A DNA stretch of 29,454 nt from Candidatus Bathyarchaeota archaeon (GCA_018396565.1 JAGTQO010000009.1:1-29454); one strand, 5' to 3'; shown: positions 8,045 through 17,063, counted from the first letter of the stretch. A program made the numbers and translations. The notes: generated by a model not told the origin, from the sequence alone.

Positions 8045-8590
8045 TCATTGCTTTTCTCCACATATGTGGCAGAATCTTGACCCTGAAGTGATTACTCCTC
8101 CACATTTAGGACAGATCTTTGTAGGCTGAACATAGTCTTCCATATTGAGAACAAGTAATGCGAGGCTTGAGGAGGTAAGTTCGCCAAACTTTGATATATT
8201 CTTGATCGATTCCGCAACTTTTGAAGGAGGCCCACTCACCTCTCCAGATATAAAGCGACTATTCGATACTATGTCTATCTTGACCGTGATCCTCTTTGAG
8301 TCCAGATAGTATTCTCTTAGAAGTTTCGAAGCAACATTCATAATATTATAGGCTGATGAGGGGTTGAGTATTGTTAATGTTAACTCTGGAAAGTATGGTG
8401 GAATAGGAAGATTTGGAGGGGGCTCAGGTGCTTTAAGGACTTGCGCCTTCAAACCTTCTGATTCAAGTCTCATTTCAAACTCATCTAAAAATGAATCTTC
8501 AGAAGCTCTGGGGTTCCTCCATATGATGGTGTCGAAACCCGCATCGATGTAAGTTTTAAAGTAATCTGGTGGGGGAGCGGCTTGACCCAT
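8045..8590 (-). CDS. Hypothetical protein with C-terminal zinc ribbon
   Basis: A 181-aa protein not recognised as a whole. The C-terminus has a clear four-Cys zinc ribbon, CPKCGG at 160-165 and CHICGEKQ at 174-181. The region before it (about 70-150) looks like an alternating alpha/beta domain with the hydrophobic strands LTLTILNP and TVKIDIVS. The first 65 residues are Pro- and acid-rich with no membrane segment. A zinc ribbon suggests nucleic-acid or protein binding, but the target is unknown. It is convergent with the transporter operon, separated by the terminator. The ATG at 8590 has no strong Shine-Dalgarno visible. Confidence 0.7.
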   Translation of the reverse strand: MGQAAPPPDYFKTYIDAGFDTIIWRNPRASEDSFLDEFEMRLESEGLKAQVLKAPEPPPNLPIPPYFPELTLTILNPSSAYNIMNVASKLLREYYLDSKRITVKIDIVSNSRFISGEVSGPPSKVAESIKNISKFGELTSSSLALLVLNMEDYVQPTKICPKCGGVITSGSRFCHICGEKQ

Positions 8591-8695
8591 ATCAGGCTAC
8601 ACCAAGCCTATGCTTGAAGTATCGATGACTAATGTTTAAACTTGATGGGTGAAACTTTTACCTGTTAACTTACATATTATTTTAACTGGAAGATA

Positions 8696-10435
8696 TTAGA
8701 CTCTAGGTGAAGTTTTCCTTAGAATGAGAATGGATATGGTGAAAGTTGCTATTGAGATTGAGATCGACGCTTCAACAAACAGCCATATCATATTGGGGTC
8801 TTCCTGTCTCAACATCCAAATAGCCTTCACCGACTTAGGCTCATTTACGTAGACCTTGCGTGTTAGGCTACTGCTTTCAGGATCGTCGTTCCACCCTTGA
8901 AAAGTCAGGTATCGGTCAACCCCTTTGATGGATGTGTCACCCTTGTCCAGGAGTATTCTGATCAAGGCTGTGCTGTTCTCATCGTACCAGCCAGCGCCCT
9001 CGACAGTTCCATAGTCTGAAGTGACTTCGAGTAAGTATTGGATCCGGTACCTCGCCTCTAAAAGACCGTCTTTATAAAGATAAACCTCTCTTAGACTCTC
9101 CTGTACACCATCTCCCCAGGAGGTGAAGAGAAGCCTTTCCCCGTCAGAGAGTCTAATAACCACCGGCAGCTCGACAACATGCCTTCCACCACTCAAATAA
9201 ACCTCAAGAGTCCCATCTCCATCGGTGAGGTATCTCTTACCGTCTACGGTCACATCGATTCTTGGAACTCCGGTCTCAACCCTCAGCAACGGACTTTCGA
9301 CGACACTTATCCTTAAAGGTTGTGAAGAATCTAGAATCTCAACCTCCCCACCCATCTTAGCAAATAGAATCGCTTGGAGGTTTCTGGTCGTCTGATTCTT
9401 AGCGAGAGCCAACTCTAAAGTCTTCAATTCACATCTGCTCAAATCGAAGTTGGCCACAGTTACAAATGAATCCTCATCCAAGTCATAAACCGCAAACTCT
9501 CCAATTCTTATCCCCTCAACGCATGGAATTTTGAGGCTGAGTTGAATCAGGGTGTATGATCTTGCTGATTTTGGATAATCGATCTTGAGATTCCCTATTC
9601 TTTCTTGGATCTTGGATGTGATAGGTTCAAAATTCTTCAGATGCGAGGCCCGGATCCTATCTAGAAAATCAACGATCATAACGAAAGGTTTGGGGTCATA
9701 GGTTCCATCCTTCTCTAAAGTGAATACTTCATGTTCAACACCTTTCATGAGCCTCCACTCCTTAAAGAACCAGTATCCATTGATCCATCTCTGTCTTGGA
9801 AGATTCTTGTAATATTCTTCGCCTTGCTTCCAGAACCAGGCGAGCTCGCCGTAGATAAGTAGTATACTTCTTCGTACATTCCATGAGTATCTGGCGCTGG
9901 TATACAATTCAACCCCACTCGAAGTCTTATATTTCTCAGCCATCTCCCTCCAATCAACCATAGAACTTATTATTACAGCCCCGTCTGGACTTGAGTCGGC
10001 AACGTCTGGAAAGGCCAACTCATATGCTAGAGCCATACCGCCTGTTGAGTATCCTACGGCAAAAGCGTATTTGTAGCCCCGGCTCCTAATCCATAAACAC
10101 AGTTTCGAGACAAGTCTCGAATCGACCCTATACTCCACCTCACCATAAGCCAGAGCGATCAGCCCATATCTGCTTGAGAGGTCCTGGATGAAACGCATCG
10201 TATTCAGGGACTCAAGAATGTAGGGGTTGACTGTGACATATGTCGGTGTGACTTTTCCACCTCCAAGCCAGATAATGCATGAATCCGATCCAGCCCTCCG
10301 CCAATGGTACCAGCTGTAACCGGCTATCCTCTCTACTGAGGCTCCTTCCGGTTGATCAAACCCAAAAGACAGGTGGACGAGAATAGAGGAAAACATCAGC
10401 ATAAGGGCGAACATGATCATGACAGGCCTTTTCAT
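8696..10435 (-). CDS. Surface-anchored protein: alpha/beta-hydrolase-like domain plus beta-repeat module
   Basis: A 579-aa predicted exported protein. Residues 1-25 form a signal peptide. Residues about 40-265 look like an alpha/beta hydrolase: nucleophile-elbow GYSTGG with Ser130, a later strand SILLIYGELAW, and GVEHEVF with His235, a possible Ser-His pair with an acid not firmly placed. Residues about 380-545 are beta-rich with repeat marks (LLFTSWGDG, VEGAGWYDE, LTFQGWNDD, KSVKAIWM) like the divergent InlB-type/List-Bact repeats of bacterial surface proteins. A membrane helix (about 550-572) and a short basic tail end the protein, so the enzyme domain faces outside. The start overlaps the end of the upstream gene by 4 bp; that neighbour shares the C-terminal module. 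Substrate unknown. Confidence 0.75.
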   Translation of the reverse strand: MKRPVMIMFALMLMFSSILVHLSFGFDQPEGASVERIAGYSWYHWRRAGSDSCIIWLGGGKVTPTYVTVNPYILESLNTMRFIQDLSSRYGLIALAYGEVEYRVDSRLVSKLCLWIRSRGYKYAFAVGYSTGGMALAYELAFPDVADSSPDGAVIISSMVDWREMAEKYKTSSGVELYTSARYSWNVRRSILLIYGELAWFWKQGEEYYKNLPRQRWINGYWFFKEWRLMKGVEHEVFTLEKDGTYDPKPFVMIVDFLDRIRASHLKNFEPITSKIQERIGNLKIDYPKSARSYTLIQLSLKIPCVEGIRIGEFAVYDLDEDSFVTVANFDLSRCELKTLELALAKNQTTRNLQAILFAKMGGEVEILDSSQPLRISVVESPLLRVETGVPRIDVTVDGKRYLTDGDGTLEVYLSGGRHVVELPVVIRLSDGERLLFTSWGDGVQESLREVYLYKDGLLEARYRIQYLLEVTSDYGTVEGAGWYDENSTALIRILLDKGDTSIKGVDRYLTFQGWNDDPESSSLTRKVYVNEPKSVKAIWMLRQEDPNMIWLFVEASISISIATFTISILILRKTSPRV

Positions 10436-11451
10436 ATCAGGCGCCTCCTAAAAACCAGAAAAATTATGATAGCAATATTCGCTGCGATTATTATGAGTGA
10501 AGTTGCAGCTACCATCCTCGAAAATTCATCATTGACCCATAACGCCTTCACGGATATTGGAGAAGTCATTTTGACATGCACTGTAGGCGTTGTGGCGTTG
10601 ATGTCGCCAACCCAACCCTTGAACATATATCTCTCAGGGAGGAGAGGGGAGCTGCCTATATGGGCAACTATGCTTGAAATGGAGATGGTGGCCTCTAAGC
10701 CTGCGGGGTACCAGCCCCCACCATAAGCCACACCGAACCTGGAATCCACAGTCAAGTAATATTCAGGTTCATATTCAGCGTCAAGGTTGAGGTCACTCTT
10801 AGCCTCAACAATCCTCGGATTACTTACTGAACCATCACTCCATCCTGAGAACACCAACCTAGTATCCGCTGTAAGGTCTATCTTCTGAGGAACCTTAACC
10901 AGGTGCCTCCCAACCTTCAATATGGTTTGGGCCACTCCTGAATCGTCGGTCTCCAATCTCAAGCCGTCGACTTCAACACCCACTCCACGTCGAAACAATG
11001 AAACCCTCAGCTGAACCTGATCGAGAATCCTTATCGATATAGGTTTACGGAGATACTCCTTGTTATAAACCCAGAATCCGAGGTGCCAGTAACGCAGCAA
11101 GACCTCCAATTCAAATAAACCCTCAACGTTAGGTGCTCTTAATTCGAAAAGAATATTTTTCGTTCCGTTACCGGTCAGATAGATGATTCTCGGATCCAAA
11201 ATATTACCTGAGTTTCGAGAGAATAATCCAATGTTGGTCATGGCCCTCTCCCTACATGAGTGTATGACCGAAACATTGACTTGAAATAGGTGGCCTGGCA
11301 GAACCTTGCTTGGATATACTATCTCCCCCAACATGACGGCCGATTCAGATGGCTCAGCCAGACCAGAAGTCAAAGATGAGAGATGAGAGAGAAAACAGGC
11401 ATAGAGCAGAATCAGACAGGCGACTCTCCAAATCATCCCCGACACACGCAA
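10432..11451 (-). CDS. Surface-anchored protein sharing the beta-repeat module of its neighbour
   Basis: A 339-aa protein with an N-terminal signal peptide (hydrophobic stretch about 8-30), an Ig-like beta domain (about 40-145) and a C-terminal module (about 148-310) homologous to residues 380-545 of the downstream protein: paired marks are VEVDGLRL with VTVDGKRY, LVFSGWSDG with LLFTSWGDG, GGGWYPAG with GAGWYDEN, MFKGWVGD with LTFQGWND, and ISVKALWV with KSVKAIWM. A final membrane helix and RRRLI tail anchor it. The start shown is TTG at 11451 after AGGGCGGA; an ATG at 11436 gives a more typical signal peptide. The two genes overlap by 4 bp and are surely co-transcribed. No catalytic motif is seen; it may be a structural partner. 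Confidence 0.75.
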   Translation of the reverse strand: MRVSGMIWRVACLILLYACFLSHLSSLTSGLAEPSESAVMLGEIVYPSKVLPGHLFQVNVSVIHSCRERAMTNIGLFSRNSGNILDPRIIYLTGNGTKNILFELRAPNVEGLFELEVLLRYWHLGFWVYNKEYLRKPISIRILDQVQLRVSLFRRGVGVEVDGLRLETDDSGVAQTILKVGRHLVKVPQKIDLTADTRLVFSGWSDGSVSNPRIVEAKSDLNLDAEYEPEYYLTVDSRFGVAYGGGWYPAGLEATISISSIVAHIGSSPLLPERYMFKGWVGDINATTPTVHVKMTSPISVKALWVNDEFSRMVAATSLIIIAANIAIIIFLVFRRRLI

Positions 11452-11600
11452 TCCGCCCTAAACATGTTTCATCCAGATGCTGGTTTTGATGAGGTTCATA
11501 ATGAGGGATGTTGAACATAATCATTTATCTGGAGCTGAAATTTACAGGTTGATGTGCAGAGTGTAACAGTCTCGGCTCCATCCTGAATGTTTCGAAGGGA

Positions 11601-12116
11601 GTGAGGTTACAGGTGAGGTTCGATACGGTCCTTGGGAGATTCAAAGTAAACAGAAGCCTGCCTTTTGGAAGATATAGGTTGAGCACAGTATTTGAGGGGC
11701 TCGAGGATTCACCTGTCGCATGTAAGTTGCTCCGAGGCAATTCAAACCATAAACTTGACAGTATCGAGGCTGAGATTACAGAGGATGTGTTGTATATGAG
11801 GGTGGATGCTGGAGGTAGACTACTCGTCAATAGAGAGTATCTTAAGAATGGTGATGAGAAGCATATATACTTAGACCTGATACATGAGTTGACACACCTC
11901 AAACAGTTGCATGAGGGCCTAGACATCTACAATCCTGAATACAGTTATGCGGAGAGGCCTACTGAACTGGAAGCCTACGCAAACGCTGTCTCTGAGGCGA
12001 GGAGGATAGGAATGTCTGAGGGGGAGATATATGAGTATCTCAAGGTCGAATGGATCTCAAAGGCTGAGTTGGATAAGCTCGCCGAGCGGCTAGGAGTCCA
12101 TCAAAGAAAAAGTTGA
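11601..12116 (+). CDS. Small zinc metallopeptidase-like protein (HELTH), 3' end possibly frameshifted
   Basis: A 171-aa protein with the zinc-protease motif HELTH (His95, Glu96, His99) followed 23 residues later by TELEAYA (121-127), which could give the third, Glu, ligand as in minigluzincins. There is no signal peptide or membrane helix, so it would act in the cytosol. The first 60 residues are beta-rich and unassigned. The start is GTG at 11601 directly after GAAGGGA, which is too close to be an ideal Shine-Dalgarno; a GTG at 11613 is an alternative. After the stop an adjacent frame stays open from 12094 to 12237 without its own start, suggesting the protein once continued about 45 residues. 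It lies upstream of nurA-herA on the same strand; a functional link is only suggested by position. Confidence 0.65.
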   Translation: MRLQVRFDTVLGRFKVNRSLPFGRYRLSTVFEGLEDSPVACKLLRGNSNHKLDSIEAEITEDVLYMRVDAGGRLLVNREYLKNGDEKHIYLDLIHELTHLKQLHEGLDIYNPEYSYAERPTELEAYANAVSEARRIGMSEGEIYEYLKVEWISKAELDKLAERLGVHQRKS

Positions 12117-12237
12117 GGGTTGGAAGAATCCACCAAATGAGCTCGATCCGGTTGACTACTCACAGTGTAGACTGATTTTGAAACATCAGGAGCGTTGTGG
12201 AGAGGTAAGATTCAGGGTCAGTTTCAAACCCCTCTAA
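12094..12237 (+). pseudogene. Open tail in the +1 frame after the metallopeptidase gene
   Basis: Forty-seven open codons run from just after a TAG at 12091-12093 to TAA at 12235-12237, with no ATG or GTG and only a late TTG. The translation is protein-like (for example IKEKVEGWKNPPNELDP and KHQERCGEVRFRVSFKPL). It overlaps the last seven codons of the upstream gene in the next frame, as expected if one base was gained or two were lost around 12085-12113. It could also be chance. Confidence 0.4.
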
Positions 12238-12309
12238 CCCTTTAAAGGAGGTCGATGAATATTCATCAAGTAAACTCTAGAAGGTTAAGTCGCTCTGGAT
12301 AGGATATAA

Positions 12310-14109
12310 GTGTCTGAGATTGCTACAAGCTTAAGAAGCCAAACGGCGGCCATGGCAAACCTCTTCAACAGGAGGGTGAACATCCTTAAGGGTCGTAAGG
12401 ATTACTGTGACACATTGAGTAGGCTGAACACTCAGGAAGCTGTAAAATGCGCCTCAACTATTCTCGGCGAGGGTGAGCATAAGGCAGCTGGAGTAGATGG
12501 GTCGATGGAGCTGGATGAGGTTCTGGAGCTACTCATCTTCTACGTCTGCGCCGCAGGCTACTCCGCAACCTTCAAAGTCACTCAAGATATAGTGTCTTTC
12601 AACTTGGAAGACATTGACAAGATACCTGGCTTATCTGTCTCAGCTGCCATACCCCTATGGGAGGAGGACCTCCCTAACATAGTGGAGACGCCGCAAGCCG
12701 AACTTGACCCAGACCTGAGGAGATCAAGGGAGAGGATACCATTCGCCCTTATGACGATGGCTGAATTGGAAATAGCCTTACAACTTGTAAGGTCGAGAAT
12801 GTTCAAGATCATTTTCCTGGACAGACCCCTCTCAGGAACATATCCTGCATTGAGTAGGGATGCCTCCGCGTTGTTGAGGAGGGGGAGATCGAGCCTGATA
12901 GGACTCGAGACGAAGGCTGGTAAGCTGAGATTCACCGACATCTATCTTGCGGCAGGCTTAGGCCCAGGAGAATTATGGATGCCTCCGAGGGGAGGAAGTT
13001 TAACATACGCTGCAATCAAAGCTATAATCGGCAAATTTGATGTGACTATGGGAAGACTCGGCCAAATCCTATCCTTGAGCAACAGTGAACTCAAAAGGCT
13101 ATGGAGGCGTTTGCAGGATCTTAACAGCAGGCTTGACGGTGAACTCTTTAACATTGAGGGTGAGAAGATCATGTTAAGAGAGGAGAATCTAGGCTACTGG
13201 GATAGGATTATCGACGCGAGCTCACTAGTTACATCAAGAATCTTCAAGGAGCCTAGACACCCACTCATAGACTATGAGGGTAGATGGTTGAGTGTCCTAG
13301 ACCTGAACACAATAAACCTCTTCCTCCTATATGCTCTGATACATGAAGCGTGCGAGAACAATATTTTACTGGTTGGGATTGCCAAAGACACCGTCGCCAC
13401 AGAATACACAAGGTCGGTCCTACCGTTCCTTCTCGCAAGTAAAGGTTTTGAGAGGGATGCCGAGTTTGCTGAGTTGAATAGTGATAGGGCCTTCCTGACA
13501 GTCCTCAGCGCAGTCAACTCTGAAGTATTGAAGCCGCCGTGGAGGACAATATCTTACGACGCCTGCTTCACAACCTTGATTTGGAATCCTGAGGGTGAGG
13601 TGAAGTTGAGATCTGCTAGGAAGGTTGTATCGAGAGAGCAACTATTCGTCCGCTCATACTTCCAACTCAGAAGCTTCACATCAGACCCATCCGTAAGGTC
13701 GCCAGTATTCCTCTACGACAGGCCCTTCAACCCTAAAATTGACAAGACAATCATGGAGGTTGAGGTCGAGGAGAGAGGCAGTAAAACCGTACTTAAACCT
13801 TTCATAGAACTTGACCGAGCAAGTATGGTTGATAACCTGATTCTTTACATCATATCCCTCTCAGACAACGCTGAGGTTATGGAGGCTTACGGCCACAACC
13901 AACTCCTGTACTTGGCGGACAAATATGTGAAGGAGGAGGTTGAACAGATGAAAGGCTTACTCAAGGGTGTCGTGGAGTTGGAGTTGACGCCACTTGCAAG
14001 AAGGGAGAAGGTATTCACGGTCGCGAGGAGGTTCAGAGACCTCAGAGCTGAGAGCGAGAGGATGAGGAAGAGACATGGCAGAACAGACAGATTGGGTGAG
14101 AGTCTATGA
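12310..14109 (+). CDS. nurA: NurA nuclease, long form
   Basis: A manganese-dependent 5'-3' nuclease that works with the HerA translocase in DNA-end resection during recombination repair. NurA marks are GVDGS with Asp63, TMAELEIA with Glu152, IIFLDRPLSG with Asp171, VGIAKDT (355-361) and, near the C-terminus, AYGHNQLLYLAD with His528; these match by position the catalytic and conserved residues of Sulfolobus NurA (inference). At 599 aa it is much longer than usual (about 330-450): the stretch between Asp171 and the AKD motif is about 190 residues, so a large helical insertion is likely near 185-345. The start is GTG at 12310. Its stop overlaps the herA start by 4 bp. No mre11 or rad50 is in the window. 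Confidence 0.85.
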   Translation: MSEIATSLRSQTAAMANLFNRRVNILKGRKDYCDTLSRLNTQEAVKCASTILGEGEHKAAGVDGSMELDEVLELLIFYVCAAGYSATFKVTQDIVSFNLEDIDKIPGLSVSAAIPLWEEDLPNIVETPQAELDPDLRRSRERIPFALMTMAELEIALQLVRSRMFKIIFLDRPLSGTYPALSRDASALLRRGRSSLIGLETKAGKLRFTDIYLAAGLGPGELWMPPRGGSLTYAAIKAIIGKFDVTMGRLGQILSLSNSELKRLWRRLQDLNSRLDGELFNIEGEKIMLREENLGYWDRIIDASSLVTSRIFKEPRHPLIDYEGRWLSVLDLNTINLFLLYALIHEACENNILLVGIAKDTVATEYTRSVLPFLLASKGFERDAEFAELNSDRAFLTVLSAVNSEVLKPPWRTISYDACFTTLIWNPEGEVKLRSARKVVSREQLFVRSYFQLRSFTSDPSVRSPVFLYDRPFNPKIDKTIMEVEVEERGSKTVLKPFIELDRASMVDNLILYIISLSDNAEVMEAYGHNQLLYLADKYVKEEVEQMKGLLKGVVELELTPLARREKVFTVARRFRDLRAESERMRKRHGRTDRLGESL

Positions 14110-15869
14110 GTCAGAAAGGAATCTTCGATGAGCTTGACCTAGAGTTTGAAGGGAGAATCAGGGAACACAAGATCATAACCAAGACTTTCAGAGGTGAGAG
14201 GGGTGAGATATCTGTGACGAGTGCAACTGCAATAATTGAGTCGAGATTCAATTTCAAAGTGCTCGATAGGCTCCATGATCCGTGCTTCTTGGCGATTGAA
14301 CGTGAAACCGCAAGGGGATTCACCTACCTCATCTATGAGGCCCTAGCGCCAACAGCAACACACTTCCAAATGTTGGGTATGAACGTCGCAATGCCGAACG
14401 TAGTTAGGAGAGAATTCCTCGACACCATAAGCAGCGGATGGGGAAAGAGCGATGAGACATGGATAGATATATTGGCGATCCCGACGAGACACGAGATGCA
14501 GATAATCGACGGCCAACCATCATACTTCAGGTCCAGACTCACACCCCTGACAGGGGCTAAAGCACATATTCTCTCAAGGGAGGCTGTTGAGAGCTTTTTA
14601 TGCATCAAACCTGGAACAGAGATTGGAAATCTGCTTGGATTCAACCTGCCCCTAACGGTCGACATAGGGCATTTGGTCAGATATCACGCTGGAGTCTTCG
14701 GATTCACTGGGACAGGGAAATCGAATCTCGTCTCATACCTCGTAAGGAAGACCTTGGAGGAGGATAGGGACCTGAGGGTTGTGATCATGGATCTAGCAGG
14801 TGAGTATCTGGTTCACCTCATAGACATCATTGCCAGCGAAGGTGAAGTATACACGACTGAGGAATGCGAAGACTCCGAGCAGCTCCTGAGCTCCCAAGTC
14901 ATACCTGAGACATTAGAGGATAGGCCTGGCCTCCTTAAGGCTCTTGAGAAATGTGCGGGGAGAATAATATCTGATGGTAGAGTTCATCCCATCGACTTGA
15001 CACGTTCAAAAGAGATAACGATCGATTACATCCTCTCCAAACTTGAAGAAGCCTCCTCAAGCGGAAAGACAGGGGCAACATCAGCCAAGGTAGCCCTCGG
15101 CAGACTCGGAAGACTCATCACATTAAGAAGGTTGAATCCTAAGACAGATATTTTGAAGTTGGGTGCAGAGGATAGAGACCAAGTGATTGGGATCCTCTCT
15201 TCAGCTATGAATGAGTTGCATGAGAAGTCTGGGTTACGTTCAGACCTGACGAGTCTTATCACATATCTGAGAGAAGGTTCAGCTGAGGATATGGAGATAC
15301 TGGATCCAAGCCGCCTCTCAAGAAAGGTTTTGGGCAGCGGCTCCCCCAGGGTTACTGTTGTATATTTGCCTGAACCATATGACGCCAGGCAAGCCACATC
15401 AATATTCATACAAAACCTATTAATGTTGAAGAAGGTTTCAGGTGTAAACCGTAACCGTAGGGTTCTCCTAGTCTTGGATGAAGCTCAAGAATTCATACCT
15501 GACAGGGTTAAGAGTGAAGACTTCACAGACGCTTCGAACAGGTCTGTTGAGGCCCTGCTGAGGCACGGTAGAAAATATAGGGCCCACTGCTGGCTGAGCA
15601 CCCAGAGGGTCGCCCACCTCAACGTCAACGCCCTCCACCAACTACACAGCTACTTTGTCAGTGTGCTTCCAAGATCTTATGATCGATGGGTCATCGCAGA
15701 AGCATTCTCACTCGACACCGCACTTCTGGACAAGACAATAGATTTGGAGACTGGGGAGTGGCTCTTCGTCTCCTACAAGGCTACGAGACAGAAGAACATA
15801 CCGACATTCATAAAGGCACCCAACAATGAGGATATTATTGCGAGTAGACTGAGCCGACTACAAGATTAA
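14106..15869 (+). CDS. herA: HerA DNA translocase/helicase
   Basis: A hexameric FtsK/HerA-family ATPase that pumps DNA and activates NurA. The 587-aa protein has an N-terminal HAS-barrel region (about 1-185), Walker A GFTGTGKS at 199-206, the strand RVVIMDLAGEY (224-234), and Walker B VLLVLDEAQE at 453-462 followed by a bipolar-helicase ending with LLRHGRKYRAHCWLSTQR. Length is normal or slightly long. ATG at 14106 overlaps the nurA stop (ATGA), giving translational coupling and confirming the pair. The stop codon is immediately followed by the stop of the convergent methyltransferase gene, with no spacer. Confidence 0.93.
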   Translation: MSQKGIFDELDLEFEGRIREHKIITKTFRGERGEISVTSATAIIESRFNFKVLDRLHDPCFLAIERETARGFTYLIYEALAPTATHFQMLGMNVAMPNVVRREFLDTISSGWGKSDETWIDILAIPTRHEMQIIDGQPSYFRSRLTPLTGAKAHILSREAVESFLCIKPGTEIGNLLGFNLPLTVDIGHLVRYHAGVFGFTGTGKSNLVSYLVRKTLEEDRDLRVVIMDLAGEYLVHLIDIIASEGEVYTTEECEDSEQLLSSQVIPETLEDRPGLLKALEKCAGRIISDGRVHPIDLTRSKEITIDYILSKLEEASSSGKTGATSAKVALGRLGRLITLRRLNPKTDILKLGAEDRDQVIGILSSAMNELHEKSGLRSDLTSLITYLREGSAEDMEILDPSRLSRKVLGSGSPRVTVVYLPEPYDARQATSIFIQNLLMLKKVSGVNRNRRVLLVLDEAQEFIPDRVKSEDFTDASNRSVEALLRHGRKYRAHCWLSTQRVAHLNVNALHQLHSYFVSVLPRSYDRWVIAEAFSLDTALLDKTIDLETGEWLFVSYKATRQKNIPTFIKAPNNEDIIASRLSRLQD

Positions 15870-17063
15870 TCATCTCTTAATGAAACGTGCTATAAAGTAT
15901 CCTATTCCATTCTCATGCGGTGTGAACCTCTGCAGCAGCTCGGCATCGTCGCCGAAATCCTCGAGTCCAAAACCTCCAAGATGAGGGTTCTGCTCAGCAA
16001 CCTCCAATCCAAGAGATTCTACGCCGAACCTCACAACATCTTCACACTCCTCCCTTGTGAAGGTACAGACACTGTAAACTATTGTTCCACCAGCCTTGAC
16101 CACAATTGAGGCAACCCTCAGAAACTGCTTCTGATAGTCGGCGAGGCTCCTTATCTGATCTCTTGTGGTTGTGACATAGAGTTTCGGGGATACGCCCAGG
16201 CCGCTGCATGGAGGGTCGACGAGACACCGGTCAGCCTTCAGACTCGGATAGTCCATATGGAGGTATCTTGAGTCTGCAACCAGTAATTTCACGTTGCTGC
16301 ATCCAAGCCTATCAACATTGTATCTGGCAACATCTATCTTCCGTCTATTCCTATCCACACCGATAACAGTACCTGTGTTCTGCATGAGCTGCGAGATATG
16401 GGTGAGTTTGCCGCCTGGGGAGCAGTTCAAGTCGATTATAGTCTCCCCAGGCTGAGGATCCAGAACTCTGGATGTAACCATCGCAGGCAGAGATTGAGGA
16501 TGCAAGAACCCACGCTTATACTCCTCAGTCTCCCTCATACTCGGAACCCTATATATAGGTGAGGTCACCATCACAGCAAGCCCCCTCCTATAAGTGAGTA
16601 TCTCACTCTCACCCATCACCATCCTCCCAACGCCCACTATTTGACCGTGAATATCCGTTATCGCAACCTCGTCTCCACGTCTGAGCCTTGAACACTTCAA
16701 AATTGCAGGGGCATAGACATGGGCGCCCTGCATAACAGACTCCGCAGCATACTTATCGACGACCACCCTCTTACCGACATCAGGAATTGGCAGGGGACCC
16801 TCAACATTCATGTAGAGAGCCTCATCAAAACATTCATGCCTGTAGATAGGGAACCCCAAAGATCCAAGCCTGGAAGCCAACTCTCCAGCCGAGACTTTCA
16901 GAGTATTCGCCCTCAAGAAGTATCTGCGGCCTGGCCTCCTCAGAGATTCGATGGCCCTCACCAAGTCTCCCTTGAAAACCTCAGCCATAACCTCTATCGA
17001 GTCTGGATGGAAGAGATACCTCCTCGAAAGCTCCATAACATGATCCTGCGAATGCCGATGCAA
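15870..17063 (-). CDS. RNA cytosine-C5 methyltransferase with PUA domain (NSUN6-like)
   Basis: An S-adenosylmethionine-dependent m5C methyltransferase of the RsmB/NOP2/NSUN family. The PUA domain at about 95-172 (KRVVVDKYAAE to GLAVMVTSPIY), set inside the N-terminal part, is the arrangement of NSUN6 and its archaeal orthologues, which methylate C72 of the tRNA acceptor stem, so a tRNA target is likely (inference). Catalytic features are the AdoMet motif LNCSPGGKLTH (212-222), VDRN (236-239), DPPCSG with Cys286, and YSVCTF with Cys333. The 397-aa length suits the family. The start is ATG at 17063; an ATG ten codons in is possible. It is divergent from moaE across a short AT-rich gap. Confidence 0.88.
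   Translation of the reverse strand: MHRHSQDHVMELSRRYLFHPDSIEVMAEVFKGDLVRAIESLRRPGRRYFLRANTLKVSAGELASRLGSLGFPIYRHECFDEALYMNVEGPLPIPDVGKRVVVDKYAAESVMQGAHVYAPAILKCSRLRRGDEVAITDIHGQIVGVGRMVMGESEILTYRRGLAVMVTSPIYRVPSMRETEEYKRGFLHPQSLPAMVTSRVLDPQPGETIIDLNCSPGGKLTHISQLMQNTGTVIGVDRNRRKIDVARYNVDRLGCSNVKLLVADSRYLHMDYPSLKADRCLVDPPCSGLGVSPKLYVTTTRDQIRSLADYQKQFLRVASIVVKAGGTIVYSVCTFTREECEDVVRFGVESLGLEVAEQNPHLGGFGLEDFGDDAELLQRFTPHENGIGYFIARFIKR

Noticed and set aside
10352..10726. Plus-strand 124-aa ORF across the junction of the two surface-protein genes
   Set aside because: It is opposite to two genes with clear signal peptides and homologous modules; no independent support.
11487..11538. C-box-like TGATGA (11487-11492) and D-box-like CTGA (11535-11538) spaced as in a C/D guide RNA
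   Set aside because: Internal C' and D' boxes are poor and the flanks do not form a convincing terminal stem.
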